Part shown: one piece after another, positions 15,343 to 22,244 of the stretch | Layout of the letters: each line of letters begins with the position of its first letter | How positions within the stretch are numbered: position 1 is the first letter of the stretch | Assembly: GCA_003094555.1 (NCBI GenBank) | Contig: NATW01000094.1 | Span: 1 to 37,569 of the forward strand | DNA from: a gamma proteobacterium symbiont of Ctena orbiculata | GTDB lineage: Bacteria > Pseudomonadota > Gammaproteobacteria > Chromatiales > Chromatiaceae | Direction of reading: 5' to 3' | DNA: 37,569 nucleotides | The notes under the pieces: generated by a model | Told to the model about the DNA's origin: nothing | The model's input: only the letters and a program-made list of their open reading frames with translations | The model's database searches: none | Translations under genes and position numbers: made by a program

Positions 15343-17172
15343 ATGGAAGAGAGGATCGGCGAACTCTGGCACCGACTGATCACCCGCCTGGCACAGGACC
15401 GTTATCCGCAGGCTGCGGCGCGTCTGACCGATCTCAACCATACCCTGGGTATTCTGTTTCGCGCCTTTGGCGGTGACGGCGGACTGCGGGTCGAAGCTGC
15501 CGGGGCCACCGAACACCATGCCAGACGGGGCATGTTGCAGCGTGTGGCGGGCAGTGCAACGCGGATAGAGCTGGCCTGGCGTGACGAACATGCCTTGCGC
15601 TTACCGGAAGTCATCGATCTCTTTCCCCAGCACTCATTGAACCGGGATCTCTATTTCTGGCTGGCGGCATTGGCCGCCTGTGATCAGGGTGAAAGAGGCC
15701 CCTGGTTGCTGAAGAACCAGCAGTTGACGAAGCGGGCGCTGGAAAGATATCCGGGCATGGTGGCGCGATACGAACGCTTGCAGGCCGCACACCTGGCCCA
15801 ACGTCCGGATCCGGAAAAAATGCGGGAGGATGAAGCGGCACAGGAGCAGGCCATCAGGGGCGCACTCATCAACCCTGGCAGCATGCCGCATCTGCCGCCA
15901 GCCGGCCGCGCGCCCTGGCCGGTACCATTGTGGTTGCATCCGTCTCCCCCCGGATGGGTTCAGGGGGGTGATGCCGGTGATCAGGAGAATGGGTCTGCCG
16001 GTGAATCGAAGGCACTGGACGATGGGCGCAGTCGTCGTGGAGAGCGCAGGGAGATGCCCGAAGCGGATGGGGGATTGATCACCATCCGTATGGAGAATAT
16101 TCTTAGCTGGGGAGAGTTTGCCAAGGTCGACAGAGGGGCCGAGGAGAATGATGATCTGGACGAGGCCATGCAAGCGGCGGAGCAGATGGAACAATTCAGC
16201 GTCACCCGGGACGGGAAGTCTGTCGCATCGAAGTTGAGGTTCGATCTCGATCTGCCGTCCGAGGCCTGTGACGATGAGATCGTGGCACAAGGCATGCTGC
16301 TGCCGGAGTGGGACTGGAAACGCCAGGTCATGCAGGAGGATCACTGCCGTATCATGGCCCTGCAGGCTCAGGATGCCCCGCCCAGCGAACTGCCGCCACA
16401 CCTGAAAAAGACCGCCAGGCAGTTACGCGCCCAATTCCAACAGTTGATGCCTGCGCGCAGCTGGCAGCATGGCCAGGCGGATGGCAGCGAAATCGACCTG
16501 GAGGCCTATCTGCGCTTCTCAGCGGAACGGCAAAGTGGCCACCTCGCCGCCGCCGACAATCTCTATCGGGACCTCAGGACAGGCGCCAGGGATCTGAGTT
16601 GTCTGCTGCTGGCCGATCTCTCCCTGTCCACCGACAGTTGGATAGACAATCACCATCGTGTAATCGATGTCATTCGTGACAGCCTGTATCTATTTGCCGA
16701 ATCCCTTTCGGCCACGGGGGACAGCTTTGGCTTGTATGGTTTTTCATCGAGAAAGCGGGATCCTGTCCGGATCCATCAGATCAAGGCCTTTAATGAACCC
16801 TATTCAGCCAAATCCCGTGGAAAGATCGACGCCATCAAGCCCGGCTACTACACCCGCATGGGTGCGGCAATCAGGTACGCTCATCAACTGCTCGACCAGC
16901 AACCGGCCCAACGGCGACTGCTGTTACTGCTCAGCGACGGAAAACCCAACGATCTGGACAAGTATGAAGGGCGTTATGGCGTGGAAGACACCAGGCAGGC
17001 CGTCAGAGAAGCGCGCAGATCCGGTATCCAGCCCTTTTGCGTCACTATCGATGAAAAAGGCAACGACTATCTGCCTTACCTGTTCGGTAGCGGTGGTTAT
17101 GTGGTTATTCACAAACCTCAGGAGCTGCCCCACAAGTTACCGATGCTTTATGCCCGCCTGACTCGCGAGTGA
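15343..17172 (+). CDS. norD: NorD, VWA-domain protein
   Basis: A 609-residue cytoplasmic protein ending in a von Willebrand A domain (about 415-609). The metal-ion site DxSxS is D425-L-S-L-S429 in LLLADLSLSTDSW, with the later LLLLLSDGKPND strand. The N-terminal half is helical and charged, as in NorD/CbbO proteins. NorD partners NorQ in activating NO reductase. GGAGG precedes the ATG. It ends the plus-strand operon that begins at 13206; a 148-base gap with an FNR-type box separates it from the hemerythrin gene. Confidence 0.92.
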   Translation: MEERIGELWHRLITRLAQDRYPQAAARLTDLNHTLGILFRAFGGDGGLRVEAAGATEHHARRGMLQRVAGSATRIELAWRDEHALRLPEVIDLFPQHSLNRDLYFWLAALAACDQGERGPWLLKNQQLTKRALERYPGMVARYERLQAAHLAQRPDPEKMREDEAAQEQAIRGALINPGSMPHLPPAGRAPWPVPLWLHPSPPGWVQGGDAGDQENGSAGESKALDDGRSRRGERREMPEADGGLITIRMENILSWGEFAKVDRGAEENDDLDEAMQAAEQMEQFSVTRDGKSVASKLRFDLDLPSEACDDEIVAQGMLLPEWDWKRQVMQEDHCRIMALQAQDAPPSELPPHLKKTARQLRAQFQQLMPARSWQHGQADGSEIDLEAYLRFSAERQSGHLAAADNLYRDLRTGARDLSCLLLADLSLSTDSWIDNHHRVIDVIRDSLYLFAESLSATGDSFGLYGFSSRKRDPVRIHQIKAFNEPYSAKSRGKIDAIKPGYYTRMGAAIRYAHQLLDQQPAQRRLLLLLSDGKPNDLDKYEGRYGVEDTRQAVREARRSGIQPFCVTIDEKGNDYLPYLFGSGGYVVIHKPQELPHKLPMLYARLTRE

Positions 17173-17252
17173 ACCGCCACGGCTGCTGAGCACTAGCTGA
17201 TCTCAATGCCCAGGGAAATTACCGACAATTCTAATATTCTGATTTATCTGTA

Positions 17253-17266
17253 TTGATGCATATCAA
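17253..17266. promoter_or_regulatory. FNR/DNR-type box before the hemerythrin operon
   Basis: TTGATGCATATCAA is a perfect, fully palindromic FNR/DNR-type site centred about 61 bases before the hemerythrin ATG, which fits a class II activated promoter with a short leader. Confidence 0.8.
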
Positions 17267-17320
17267 GGAGGGTGTCACCCACACGCAGAGAATAGATGGC
17301 AGTAGCGAGGTAAAAACACC

Positions 17321-17758
17321 ATGAAAACGATCAATGATTCTATGGTACTGGATCACCGTCGCTGTGATGAACTTTTCATAGAGATGGAACAGGCCATTCT
17401 GCAACATAAATGGCCGGAAGCAAATCGTCTCTGTCAGGAATTCACTGCATCAATGGAACACCATTTCAAGATAGAGGAGGAGCTGCTCTTTCCGGCCCTT
17501 GAGGCGGCAAGCCCCCAGGCGAGTGGCCCTATCAATATGATGATGCTGGAACATGATCAAATGCGGCATCTGATGTCACAGCTGACGTCATCCCTCGAGA
17601 ATATGACAAATACATTGTCCGCGGGCTATATCGACACCTTGCTCGTCACCATGCAACAGCACAACATGAAGGAAGAGAATATCCTCTACCCCCTGGCGGA
17701 CAGTGCGGTCCCGGATATTGCCAAGAATATTGCGAAGGCGTTTACGGAGTCTTCCTAG
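17321..17758 (+). CDS. Hemerythrin HHE domain protein
   Basis: A 145-residue four-helix hemerythrin-like protein. Iron ligand positions are visible in LDHRRCDEL, SMEHHFKIEEELLFPALE, LEHDQMRHLM and QQHNMKEENILYPLAD. Such proteins bind a di-iron centre and handle O2 or NO, or help repair iron centres (compare YtfE/RIC). It heads a tight operon of four overlapping genes behind the FNR-type box at 17253. The context makes NO buffering or repair of NO-damaged iron centres during denitrification the likely job. Confidence 0.88.
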   Translation: MKTINDSMVLDHRRCDELFIEMEQAILQHKWPEANRLCQEFTASMEHHFKIEEELLFPALEAASPQASGPINMMMLEHDQMRHLMSQLTSSLENMTNTLSAGYIDTLLVTMQQHNMKEENILYPLADSAVPDIAKNIAKAFTESS

Positions 17759-18006
17759 TGGAGTTGCGGCTTGATGTTCGGGAGTTGGAACCGCCCGTAC
17801 CCCTGGAACGCATACTGGAAGCCCTGGAAGAGCTGTCAGCGGATGACTGGCTTAGAGTGGTGCACAGCCGCGAACCCTATCCGCTCTACAGTATGCTACG
17901 GGAAATGGATTTCACATGGCGCACAAAATGGCAGAGCAACATCTGCGTTATTTTGATCTGGCATGTCGGCAGTCCGCCTCCCGATAGCATCGGAAAGGAG
18001 TTGTGA
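17758..18006 (+). CDS. DUF2249 protein
   Basis: An 82-residue protein starting at a GTG whose first base is the last base of the hemerythrin stop. It opens LRLDVRELEPPVPLERILEA and holds DWLRVVHSREPYPLYSMLRE, the DUF2249 pattern: a TusA-like fold found beside hemerythrins and NO genes in denitrifiers, sometimes fused to them. The biochemical role is unknown. Its stop overlaps the next start (GTGA, 18003-18006). Confidence 0.8.
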   Translation: MELRLDVRELEPPVPLERILEALEELSADDWLRVVHSREPYPLYSMLREMDFTWRTKWQSNICVILIWHVGSPPPDSIGKEL

Positions 18007-19274
18007 AGACCAGCGGGCTGTCTCTCGATCAGGCCCCGCCTATTATCATACCTTTCAAATATTTCCTCACGGCTTCACTATTCACCATTGCCGCAGGGTT
18101 GGTCCTGGCCATACAGGCCGAGGCAGTGTTCGTTTCCCGCTGGAGTCCTCTGGCTTTAGGCATAACCCATTTAATGACAGTTGGTTTTCTTGCCCAGGTC
18201 ATGACCGGCGCCATGATTCAACTGTTGCCCGTATTGGCAGGCTCTCCCATACCGGCGGTTGTGACAGTAAGCAGAATCATCCATCTGTCACTTCTTGCTG
18301 GCGCCACCTTGATGGTGCTGGGTTTTCTGCTGTCCCATGACTATATACTTGGCACTGGCGCGGGGCTTGCGTTGTTCGCTATCTCTTTTTTCCTGCTGAC
18401 TTTGTTTTTTTCATTGACCAGATCCGGAGAAAGGCAGGCCAGTTCAATCCCCATCGGCCTCGGTTGGGCGGCAATCCTTCCCACGGTGGCAATAGGCATC
18501 TACATGGTGCTGGGGTTGTCGGGAATGGTTGAGATTGAGCATATGCCTCAGCTCACTACCATTCATCTCTCCTGGGGCCTTTTTGGTTGGGTGGGTATAG
18601 TATTATTTGCAACGGTTTTCCAGCTTCTTCCCATCTTCTATATAACCAAAGAGTTACCGGGCAAATTCAGGGATTACTCCTTCGCGGCCATTTTTATTCT
18701 CTTGTCCCTGTTTACCCTGTCACACTACATCGACAATCAACTGTTTGAATTCAGTCTGCAGATGATCCTGGGGTTGTTTCTCCTGCTGAGCCTCACACTG
18801 TTTCAGACCATTCGCACACGCAGGCGAAAAATTGTCGATATGACCTTGGTTTTTCTCTATACAGGATTGGTCTGTTTAGGGCTTACGGTCATCGTTTGGA
18901 TGTTTGGCGGCAATGATCTATTGATCGGGGTACTGCTACTTGGCGGCGTTTGCATGACCATCCCGATCGGGATCATCTACAAAGTGATACCATTTCTATG
19001 TTGGTTTCACCTGCAGAGCTTGCTGGTGAAGCAGGGAAAGCTGTCGTCCCGACTGCCATCGATGAAACACTATATCGATGACGAAGATACTAAACGCCAT
19101 TACATCTTGCATCTGGCGGCAATCTCTCTGCTGGTCGCGGCCACCCTGATGCCCGCCACCCTTGCAAGACCTTCAGGCATTGCCTTAAGCCTCTCGTCCC
19201 TCTATTTTTTTAAGAACCTGCTGGCCGCGCTGTTGAGATTCAACAAACAGCAACAGGCGATACTGGAAGAATGA
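18003..19274 (+). CDS. Polytopic membrane protein, NnrS-like
   Basis: A 423-residue protein with about 12 membrane segments. Conserved-looking His positions lie in GITHLMTVGFLAQVMTGA with the following QLLPVLAG, in TIHLSWGLFGWVGI with FQLLPIFYI, and in YKVIPFLCWFHLQSL. The length, segment number and neighbourhood (hemerythrin, DUF2249, nor, nos) fit the NnrS/heme-copper-associated group linked to NO stress, but the match is by pattern only and it may be a separate family. The start is GTG overlapping the DUF2249 stop; its stop overlaps the next ATG. Confidence 0.6.
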   Translation: MKTSGLSLDQAPPIIIPFKYFLTASLFTIAAGLVLAIQAEAVFVSRWSPLALGITHLMTVGFLAQVMTGAMIQLLPVLAGSPIPAVVTVSRIIHLSLLAGATLMVLGFLLSHDYILGTGAGLALFAISFFLLTLFFSLTRSGERQASSIPIGLGWAAILPTVAIGIYMVLGLSGMVEIEHMPQLTTIHLSWGLFGWVGIVLFATVFQLLPIFYITKELPGKFRDYSFAAIFILLSLFTLSHYIDNQLFEFSLQMILGLFLLLSLTLFQTIRTRRRKIVDMTLVFLYTGLVCLGLTVIVWMFGGNDLLIGVLLLGGVCMTIPIGIIYKVIPFLCWFHLQSLLVKQGKLSSRLPSMKHYIDDEDTKRHYILHLAAISLLVAATLMPATLARPSGIALSLSSLYFFKNLLAALLRFNKQQQAILEE

Positions 19275-20053
19275 TGGTATATGGCTTGACAATAAAACGG
19301 ATGGTGAGTGGCGTGCGCATACAACTGTTGATGGTCATCGTGCTCTTTCCAATCCTGGCATATGGCCAGGAGCCTAAGCCCCTGGCGGAGGGTGACTGCA
19401 TGCGACCTGGACCCTATCGTGACTATCGTCATTGCGATTTCAATGGCAGGGATCTCTCATCAGTCAACCTTGAGGGCAGCCTGTTGAGTGGTGTCAATTT
19501 TCAGAATGCCAAGTTGCTGGATTGCAATCTCAAGCATGCGATCCTGATCGATGCCGATCTCAAGTGGGCCATGCTCTCCGGTTGCAGGGCGGCCTCAGCG
19601 GATTTTACCAATGCCGACCTATTTCATACCAACCTGGACGACACCAGGATCGACAACGCCAATTTTACCAAGGCCTATCTTTTTGGCGCCAGTATGAACG
19701 GGGTGACGGGGGACAGGGCCAGCTTCGCAGATGCGAATCTCAAGGATATCTCGATGGAGGAGAGCCGACTGACAAACTCCAAATTTGATCACGCGTTCAT
19801 GATGCGGGCGGTACTCATAGACAGCGACCTGAGTGGCTCGAGCTTCCGCCAAGTGGTATTGACCGGGGCCGCCCTGGAATACGCCAACCTCACCCAAGCA
19901 GACCTGTCAGGGGCTCTACTGAACGGCACCACGTTGACCGAGACCAAGTTTCGGGGCGCCAGACTAACCGGATCCCGCTTTGTCAATGCGCGTATGCAAT
20001 CACCCGATTTCACCGATGTCATCGATCCGCCAAAGGATCTGGTTCCTGAATAA
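19271..20053 (+). CDS. Secreted pentapeptide-repeat protein
   Basis: A 260-residue protein: signal peptide (hydrophobic about 17-30, ending AYG), then about 40 tandem A(D/N)LxX-type pentapeptides from residue 50 to 240 (for instance ANFTKAYLFGASM, ANLTQADLSGALL). The repeats would fold as a right-handed quadrilateral beta helix, and export puts it in the periplasm. The start overlaps the preceding stop (ATGA). No function is known; the position between NO-handling genes and copper-chaperone genes suggests a scaffold in enzyme maturation. Four Cys precede or sit within the first repeats. Confidence 0.85.
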   Translation: MMVYGLTIKRMVSGVRIQLLMVIVLFPILAYGQEPKPLAEGDCMRPGPYRDYRHCDFNGRDLSSVNLEGSLLSGVNFQNAKLLDCNLKHAILIDADLKWAMLSGCRAASADFTNADLFHTNLDDTRIDNANFTKAYLFGASMNGVTGDRASFADANLKDISMEESRLTNSKFDHAFMMRAVLIDSDLSGSSFRQVVLTGAALEYANLTQADLSGALLNGTTLTETKFRGARLTGSRFVNARMQSPDFTDVIDPPKDLVPE

Positions 20054-20070
20054 GTCTGTCGAAACGGACT
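20053..20070 (+). terminator. Weak hairpin at operon end
   Basis: AGTCTGT (20053-20059) and ACGGACT (20064-20070) pair, with one wobble, around a CGAA tetraloop beginning in the stop codon of the pentapeptide gene. It is followed by CTCTCC rather than a T run, so termination may be partial. Confidence 0.35.
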
Positions 20071-20095
20071 CTCTCCAACACACTCGCGGCCGGGC

Positions 20096-20109
20096 TTGAT
20101 CTTCATCAA
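20096..20109. promoter_or_regulatory. FNR/DNR-type box before the SCO operon
   Basis: TTGATCTTCATCAA matches TTGAT-N4-ATCAA exactly. It is centred about 140 bases before the ATG at 20242, leaving a leader of roughly 100 bases. Confidence 0.78.
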
Positions 20110-20241
20110 TCTGTAATAGCTCGGGATAAGTTTTAATGGTCACAGACACCAAGCGGGTTCAGCTTCACAAAAGATGACCCGGTGACTGCTTCCCGAATCA
20201 ACCAGGTTCTGGATACAAGATCGGTTGCTTGACATAAAGGC

Positions 20242-20601
20242 ATGACTATTAAAGTTAATAAATACATATTGTTGCTTTCGGCCGGCCTTGCCCTGATGCT
20301 CTTCAAGGCCACGGACGCGGCGGCACAGAGCAGTGAACAGCTTGCCGCCATCACTGCGCTGGGTTCGCTCAATGGCATAGCGCTGCACTGTAACGCGCTG
20401 AGTGAAACCCAGCGGATCAAGCGTGAGTTGGTGGCGACGCTTCCGAAACGACGTCAGCTGGGCGAGCTGTTCGATTATGAAACCAACAGATCATTCATGG
20501 CATTTATCGAGAAAAACGACACCTGTCCCTCACCGCAATCATTGGCACAACAAGTTGACGAGGCCCTCGGCAGATTGCAATCCCTGTATCCTGCAAGATG
20601 A
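20242..20601 (+). CDS. Small secreted two-Cys protein of unknown function
   Basis: A 119-residue protein with a signal peptide (hydrophobic about 8-21, cleavage near DAAAQ). The mature part is helical and has two Cys, in ALHCNALSETQRIKREL and NDTCPSPQSLA, spaced for a disulfide or a metal site. I do not recognise a named family. The stop overlaps the ATG of the SCO fusion (ATGA, 20598-20601), so it is coupled to copper-chaperone synthesis and may assist it. Confidence 0.7.
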   Translation: MTIKVNKYILLLSAGLALMLFKATDAAAQSSEQLAAITALGSLNGIALHCNALSETQRIKRELVATLPKRRQLGELFDYETNRSFMAFIEKNDTCPSPQSLAQQVDEALGRLQSLYPAR

Positions 20602-22040
20602 AACATCGTCGCTCAAAGCAACTGTTTTATTTCGTATTTCTGATCATCGGTCTATTCGCCGTACCGGCATCCCATGGCAAGGACTCGTTGCGTGTCATGG
20701 TCAGCGTGAAACCGCTGCATTCTATCCTGGCCGGACTTATGCAAGGCGCGGAAACACCGGAACTCATAATCGATGATCAGCTCCCATACTCATTTGTACC
20801 CAGCAAGGATCAACAGGCGTCGATGGGTAACGCAGACATCGTTTTTTGGGTAGGCGCCGAACTCGAGCCGCTGCTTGCCGATACCATTCAAGGCCTGCCA
20901 CCCCAGGTGAAGGTTATCGAATTGCTATCCCATCAGGGCATGAAGATACTTCCGGCAAGGGGGTATCAAGACAATCGCGATCCCTTTTTCTGGCTGGACA
21001 ATCGCAATCTTCTCATCATTATCAACGATATTGCCCATCTTCTTCAGGAAGCCGATCCACTGCGTACCCACCTCTATGAACGAAACAGACGCACCATGCT
21101 TTCACGCCTGTCGCGTATTGATCGAGAGTATGAGTATGGCTACCGTGGAATGAAGGCCGGTTTAGGCGTTCAGTACTTCGATACGCTGCAATATTTCGAA
21201 CAGGCCTATGCCTTGGAGATCATCGACCATGTGGCCGGTGCGCCGGATAAAGAGATCGCGACAGTTGAGCTACTCAAGGTCCGGGAAAAAATTGCCAATG
21301 GCGAGGTTAGCTGCCTGTTGTCGGAAAAGGGCTTTCCCGCAAAACACAGGGAGCTGCTGACCGTCGAGAGCAGGGTCAATCATGGCCAACTGAACAGCCT
21401 GGGATTTGGCATGGAGCCGGGCCCCCAGCTCTATTTCGATCTTATGGATCACAATACCAAGGTGATTAAAAACTGTCTTACCACGGCCGCCCAGGCTGCA
21501 GTCCCCCCCGCGGCGCAGACCAGGCCGTCAAGCGCTCCAGTCCCTCAGGGTATTGGCAGAGGACAGTTTCTTCTGACCGATCATCTGGGCCGGCTGGTTA
21601 CCAATGAGAGCATGAAGGGGAAGTATCAGATTCTCTATTTTGGCTATACCTACTGCCCCGATATCTGCCCGACCTCGCTGCAGATCATGTTTCAAGCCCT
21701 GGATCTCCTGGGCGAAAAGTCGCAGCTCTTTCAACCCTATTTCATCACCATAGATCCACATCGGGACAGTGTGGCCGTGATGCGGAACTATGTCGAATAT
21801 TACGATAAGCGTCTGATCGGTCTTACCGGATCGCCCAAGATGATCGAGCGCATGGCCGAACTGTTCAAGGCGCGCTATGAAAAGGTTGTGGAAGAGGGTG
21901 CGGATCCCTCCATGTATCTGATGGACCACACCGCCAGCCTCTATATCCTTGATCCGGATGGCAGGTTTCTCACAAAACTGGCGCACGGTATCGAACCGGC
22001 GGACGTTGCCAGAGAGTTACTCAAACTCACTTCCCAATAA
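20598..22040 (+). CDS. Degenerate ZnuA-like domain fused to SCO1/SenC copper chaperone
   Basis: A 480-residue exported protein. Residues about 28-295 have the cluster A-I (ZnuA/TroA) metal-binding fold: RVMVSVKPLHSILAGLMQG, NADIVFWVGAELEPLL, DPFFWLDNRN, YFDTLQYFEQAYAL. The metal ligands appear lost: ZnuA PHDY reads LPYS (62-65), the DxH of the next block reads DPF (F130), the HD pair reads FD (F194-D195) and DPLG reads NSLG (N266). A Pro/Ala linker (about 298-318) leads to a complete SCO domain with C353-PDI-C357 and H444 in MDHTASLY. SCO proteins deliver copper to CuA centres or reduce their thiols; the FNR box upstream and nosZ 205 bases downstream make NosZ CuA the likely client. Confidence 0.85.
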   Translation: MKHRRSKQLFYFVFLIIGLFAVPASHGKDSLRVMVSVKPLHSILAGLMQGAETPELIIDDQLPYSFVPSKDQQASMGNADIVFWVGAELEPLLADTIQGLPPQVKVIELLSHQGMKILPARGYQDNRDPFFWLDNRNLLIIINDIAHLLQEADPLRTHLYERNRRTMLSRLSRIDREYEYGYRGMKAGLGVQYFDTLQYFEQAYALEIIDHVAGAPDKEIATVELLKVREKIANGEVSCLLSEKGFPAKHRELLTVESRVNHGQLNSLGFGMEPGPQLYFDLMDHNTKVIKNCLTTAAQAAVPPAAQTRPSSAPVPQGIGRGQFLLTDHLGRLVTNESMKGKYQILYFGYTYCPDICPTSLQIMFQALDLLGEKSQLFQPYFITIDPHRDSVAVMRNYVEYYDKRLIGLTGSPKMIERMAELFKARYEKVVEEGADPSMYLMDHTASLYILDPDGRFLTKLAHGIEPADVARELLKLTSQ

Positions 22041-22137
22041 ACAAAAAATCCAACACATATTTTTTTATTATAGAATGCGTCCACGTCGTCTACCCATAAG
22101 TGAGTAGTCCGCGCAGCTGAAAGCCAAAAAAATGTAC

Positions 22138-22165
22138 CATTTGACCTAAATCAATGTGTCAAATG
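22138..22165. promoter_or_regulatory. FNR/DNR-type box nested in a longer inverted repeat, nosZ promoter
   Basis: TTGACCTAAATCAA (22141-22154) fits the FNR/DNR consensus and lies about 97 bases before the nosZ ATG. It overlaps a perfect eight-base inverted repeat, CATTTGAC (22138-22145) and GTCAAATG (22158-22165), so a second dimer or different spacing could compete for the same stretch. Confidence 0.78.
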
Positions 22166-22244
22166 ACGCAATTATCAATGATTCCCCCTGTACATCATCG
22201 CTGCATCAAACAACTATCTTATTACATAACGGGGACGGGGAACG

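Noticed and set aside
15634-16401. A 255-codon frame antisense to norD
   Set aside because: Shadow of norD; no domain, and the sense frame has a complete VWA domain.
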